Positions 5,540 through 7,400 of a DNA stretch of 7,400 nt are shown here, piece by piece. The DNA lies in assembly GCA_044868295.1 (NCBI GenBank), contig JBIOWF010000232.1, positions 1 to 7,400 of the forward strand, in the 5' to 3' direction. This DNA comes from JBIOWF01 sp044868295 (GTDB taxonomy: Bacteria; Actinomycetota; Actinomycetes; Streptosporangiales; Streptosporangiaceae). Position 1 is the first letter of the stretch; the number at the start of each line of letters is the position of its first letter. The translations under genes were made by a program, and so were the position numbers. The notes below the pieces were generated by a model that was not told the DNA's origin, made no database searches, and was given only the letters and a program-made list of their open reading frames with translations.

Positions 5540-7006
5540 ATGAGACGCCGCCTGATCGTCGGGGCAGCAGCATTAACTGTCGCGACGACCGCCGTATCGG
5601 CGCCCGCAGTTGCCACACCGGCCCGGAACCTGCCCACGACGAGTTTCCCGTTGGGCGTTCCAGGGATTCCCAAAACCATCCAGAAGGGCCTGGGACCTGG
5701 CATCGAATATTTCACGGTGAAGCACGGCGACGCCAAAGACGGCTACACCGTCAGCGTGCTCGTCGGCGGCAAGGACTTCATGTCCGAGGCCAACGCGCAA
5801 TCGCAGGCGCTCGCGGTCGAGGCGGCGGGGCTGACCCCGAACATCGTCAAGTTCACCCGCCCGGCCGTGGCGGATTTCCCCGCGGCCGAATTCTGGATGG
5901 TCCGCGTCGGATCGTGGTCGCTGAAGAAGAAGGCCGACGCCGCCGAAGTCGTCGAGCAGCTCAAGGACGCCGGAGTCAAAGCCAAGGTCGACTTCCTCGG
6001 TGACGACGGCTTCGGGACCACAGGTCCATGGGTGATGCGCGTCATCACGGTCGACCCACGGCTGTTCCGCGGAACCTTCCGGTCCTCGCTCGGAACAAGC
6101 GTCGCCAAGCGCGAGAAGGTCTCCGCCATGGCCGGCGCGGCCCACGCGCTCGCCGGGGTGAACGGCGGGTTCTTCGACATCCACACCGCGAAGGCACTGC
6201 GCGGTGACCCCACCGGGATCTCGGTGGTCGGCGGGAAACTGCTCAGCGAGGCCGTCTCCGGCCGGGTCGGCCTGGTCCTCAACGGCCGGAAGGCGCGCGT
6301 CACCGAGCTCTCGTCCACGGTGGTGGTGAAGTCGCAGGACGGCACCAACGCCCCCATCGGCGGCCTCAACAGGCTGCCCAAGCCGGACGAGCTGGTCATG
6401 TACACCGAGGAGTTCGGCGCCAAGACTCCCGCCGACGAGGGGGCGGAAGCCGTACTCGACGCGTCCGGAAAGGTCGTGGAGCTGCGCGAAGCCGGAGGGA
6501 AGGTGAAGCCCGGCACCCGCGTCCTGCACGGCGTTGGTGCTGCCGCGGACTGGCTCTGGGACCACGCGTGGGAAGGGTGGACCCTGGAGGTCAAGACCAC
6601 GGTCACCGACCTTCGGACCCGCAAGGCCATCCCGCTGACGCCGGACACCAACATCATCGGCGGCGCCATCGGACTGGTGCGCGGCGGGCAGACGTCGATC
6701 ACCGCCCAGCGGGACGGTATGGCCAACGTCAACATGATCCTCCGGCGGCACCCCCGCACCCTGGCCGGAGTCACCAGGTCAGGCAAACTGATCATCGCAG
6801 TGGTCGACGGCCGCAAGCCGGGAACCACGGTCGGCGCCTCGTTCATCGAGGCGGCGCAGTTGATGCGGTGGCTCGGCGCCCGTGACGCCATCAACCTGGA
6901 CGGCGGCGGTTCGAGCACCATGGTGATCGGCAAGAAGGTCGTCAACCACCCGTCGGACGGTGTCGAGCGGGGCGTCGGAGACTCCCTGCTCATAGTCGGC
7001 CCGTAG
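5540..7006 (+). CDS. secreted phosphodiester glycosidase-family protein with SPOR-like repeats
   Basis: A 488-residue exported protein. Residues 1-25 are a signal peptide (MRRRLIVGAAALTV, ending SAPAVA before TPARN). Residues about 68-105 and 118-152 are two similar SPOR-like units (GYTVSVLVGG... and FWMVRVGSWS..., each with a helix rich in Ala). Residues about 200-486 form a NAGPA domain, known from the human uncovering enzyme that removes GlcNAc from a phosphodiester. Motifs are GVNGGFFDI at 206-214, GDPTGISV at 222-229, RRHPRTLAG at 402-410, VDGR at 422-425, NLDGGGSSTM at 452-461 and VGDSLLI at 479-485. It likely acts on a glycosyl-phosphodiester of the cell wall or an exopolysaccharide; the substrate is unknown. 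ATG 5540 is chosen because GGGGAG precedes it by seven bases and the signal peptide follows. An upstream in-frame TTG at 5441 lacks a ribosome site. Confidence 0.88.
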   Translation: MRRRLIVGAAALTVATTAVSAPAVATPARNLPTTSFPLGVPGIPKTIQKGLGPGIEYFTVKHGDAKDGYTVSVLVGGKDFMSEANAQSQALAVEAAGLTPNIVKFTRPAVADFPAAEFWMVRVGSWSLKKKADAAEVVEQLKDAGVKAKVDFLGDDGFGTTGPWVMRVITVDPRLFRGTFRSSLGTSVAKREKVSAMAGAAHALAGVNGGFFDIHTAKALRGDPTGISVVGGKLLSEAVSGRVGLVLNGRKARVTELSSTVVVKSQDGTNAPIGGLNRLPKPDELVMYTEEFGAKTPADEGAEAVLDASGKVVELREAGGKVKPGTRVLHGVGAAADWLWDHAWEGWTLEVKTTVTDLRTRKAIPLTPDTNIIGGAIGLVRGGQTSITAQRDGMANVNMILRRHPRTLAGVTRSGKLIIAVVDGRKPGTTVGASFIEAAQLMRWLGARDAINLDGGGSSTMVIGKKVVNHPSDGVERGVGDSLLIVGP

Positions 7007-7056
7007 TCGGTCCCTGACGGTTCGACTTCAATGGCCTCAATTGGCCTCCGAGGCAC

Positions 7057-7095
7057 CTGAGCCTCGCATGAGCCCCCCGCTCATGCGAGGCTCAG
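7057..7095 (+). terminator. strong hairpin terminator of the glycosidase gene
   Basis: CTGAGCCTCGCATGAGC (7057-7073) and its exact reverse complement (7079-7095) form a perfect 17-base-pair stem with a five-C loop, 50 bases after the stop codon. No T-run follows, as is usual for actinomycete terminators. Because it is symmetric it could also stop leftward transcripts escaping the rRNA terminators. Confidence 0.85.
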
Positions 7096-7100
7096 CCTTA

Positions 7101-7118
7101 TCCAGGCGGTCCAGGCGG
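7101..7118. repeat. tandem 9-base repeat
   Basis: TCCAGGCGG occurs twice back to back in the non-coding spacer after the terminator. The spacer (7007-7314) otherwise shows only the hairpins listed and no credible gene. Short frames across it are not codon-biased, and no tRNA cloverleaf was found. Confidence 0.6.
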
Positions 7119-7216
7119 AAGTCCGTGGGAATGCCATGCCATACCCGCCGCATCCGCCTCATGGGATTCACAGACATCAAGCCCGTCTTGCTTTCACCAC
7201 CCCGGAAACACGAAAA

Positions 7217-7237
7217 CCCCCGGCCAAAAACCGAGGG
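7217..7237 (-). terminator. second (distal) rRNA operon terminator with U-rich tail
   Basis: Reading leftward, CCCTCGG pairs with CCGGGGG (seven pairs, one G-U) around a T-rich loop, followed by TTTTCGTGTTT. This is a conventional intrinsic terminator 78-98 bases beyond the 5S gene's 3' end. Confidence 0.65.
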
Positions 7238-7274
7238 CACCCACAACAGCGGAAAACACGCCGGAAACAGTGAA

Positions 7275-7298
7275 GGCCACCCCGAAACCGGGATGGCC
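7275..7298 (-). terminator. first (proximal) rRNA operon terminator
   Basis: Reading leftward, GGCCATCCCG and CGGGGTGGCC form a ten-pair stem (one T-G wobble) with a GTTT loop, starting 17 bases after the 5S 3' end. A TTTTTT run lies between the 5S gene and the hairpin rather than after it. Confidence 0.75.
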
Positions 7299-7314
7299 TC
7301 CACCTCAAAAAATT

Positions 7315-7400
7315 GTCCGGCGGCGTCCTACTCTCCCACACCGTCCCCGGTGCAGTACCATCGGCGCTGAAGGGCTTAACTTCCGGGTTCGGAATGTAAC
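7315..7400 (-). rRNA. rrf: 5S ribosomal RNA, 3' part (cut by the window edge)
   Basis: Read on the minus strand, the last 86 bases match the 3' two thirds of actinobacterial 5S rRNA. The conserved segments CATTCCGAACCCGGAAGTTA, CAGCGCCGATGGTACTGC and GTGGGAGAGTAGGACGCCGC are all present, ending GCCGGAC at 7315. About 32 bases of the 5' side lie beyond 7400, as presumably do the 23S and 16S genes further right. The 5S helix III/IV region looks intact. The gene is transcribed toward the glycosidase gene, so the two units converge. Confidence 0.95.

Noticed and set aside
5436..7043. CTCAATTG copies on both sides of the glycosidase gene (5436-5443 and 7036-7043), suggesting insertion repeats
   Set aside because: Eight shared bases are not enough to claim target duplication, they are not at element ends, and the gene shows no sign of being mobile. 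The left copy is explained by a local palindrome.
7119..7214. Possible tRNA gene near the 5S rRNA
   Set aside because: No T-loop GTTCGA-type motif with matching acceptor stem is present on either strand.
7041..7370. Small open frames on either strand across the terminator region and 5S gene
   Set aside because: They run through the hairpins and the 5S rRNA, lack codon bias and ribosome sites, and resemble no protein.

Overview
The window looks like chromosomal DNA of a high-GC actinomycete. The genes end almost every codon in G or C, and GTG starts and GTGA overlaps occur. The terminators are mostly strong hairpins without a U-tract. The right edge holds the 3' part of a typical actinobacterial 5S rRNA. 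The family mix (PucR regulator next to an AGXT2-like aminotransferase and MmsA, and a secreted phosphodiester glycosidase) would suit a Streptosporangiales-type organism, but that placement is a guess.

Left part (1-5010): a leftward two-gene operon encodes a class III PLP aminotransferase (start near 2974) and a CoA-acylating (methyl)malonate-semialdehyde dehydrogenase, MmsA (57-1571). The two overlap by four bases. A PucR/CdaR-type regulator (3400-5010) is divergent from them. The simplest reading is catabolism of a beta-amino acid. The aminotransferase would convert beta-alanine or 3-aminoisobutyrate, the end products of reductive pyrimidine breakdown, to malonate or methylmalonate semialdehyde. 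MmsA would then make acetyl-CoA or propionyl-CoA, and PucR would sense a pathway compound. The genes for ring opening and uptake are not in the window.

Between the divergent genes (about 3075-3347) lie two short stretches that look like the C-terminal tails of two unrelated genes pointing away from each other. They abut near 3252, and one is followed by an orphan hairpin. This resembles a deletion scar.

Middle and right (5011-7400): a small tryptophan-rich hypothetical protein (5152-5364) is followed by a spacer rich in TGACCG/CGGTCA repeats. Next is a secreted protein (5540-7006) with two SPOR-like repeats in front of a NAGPA-type phosphodiester glycosidase domain. A perfect 17-bp hairpin ends that gene. 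A leftward rRNA operon converges on it: two hairpin terminators and the last roughly 86 nt of 5S rRNA are visible, and the rest of the operon lies beyond the window.

I found no mobile element, CRISPR array, tRNA or clearly new defence or biosynthetic system. The items most worth checking are the gene-tail scar, the SPOR-glycosidase architecture, the repeat cluster upstream of it, and the start of the aminotransferase.
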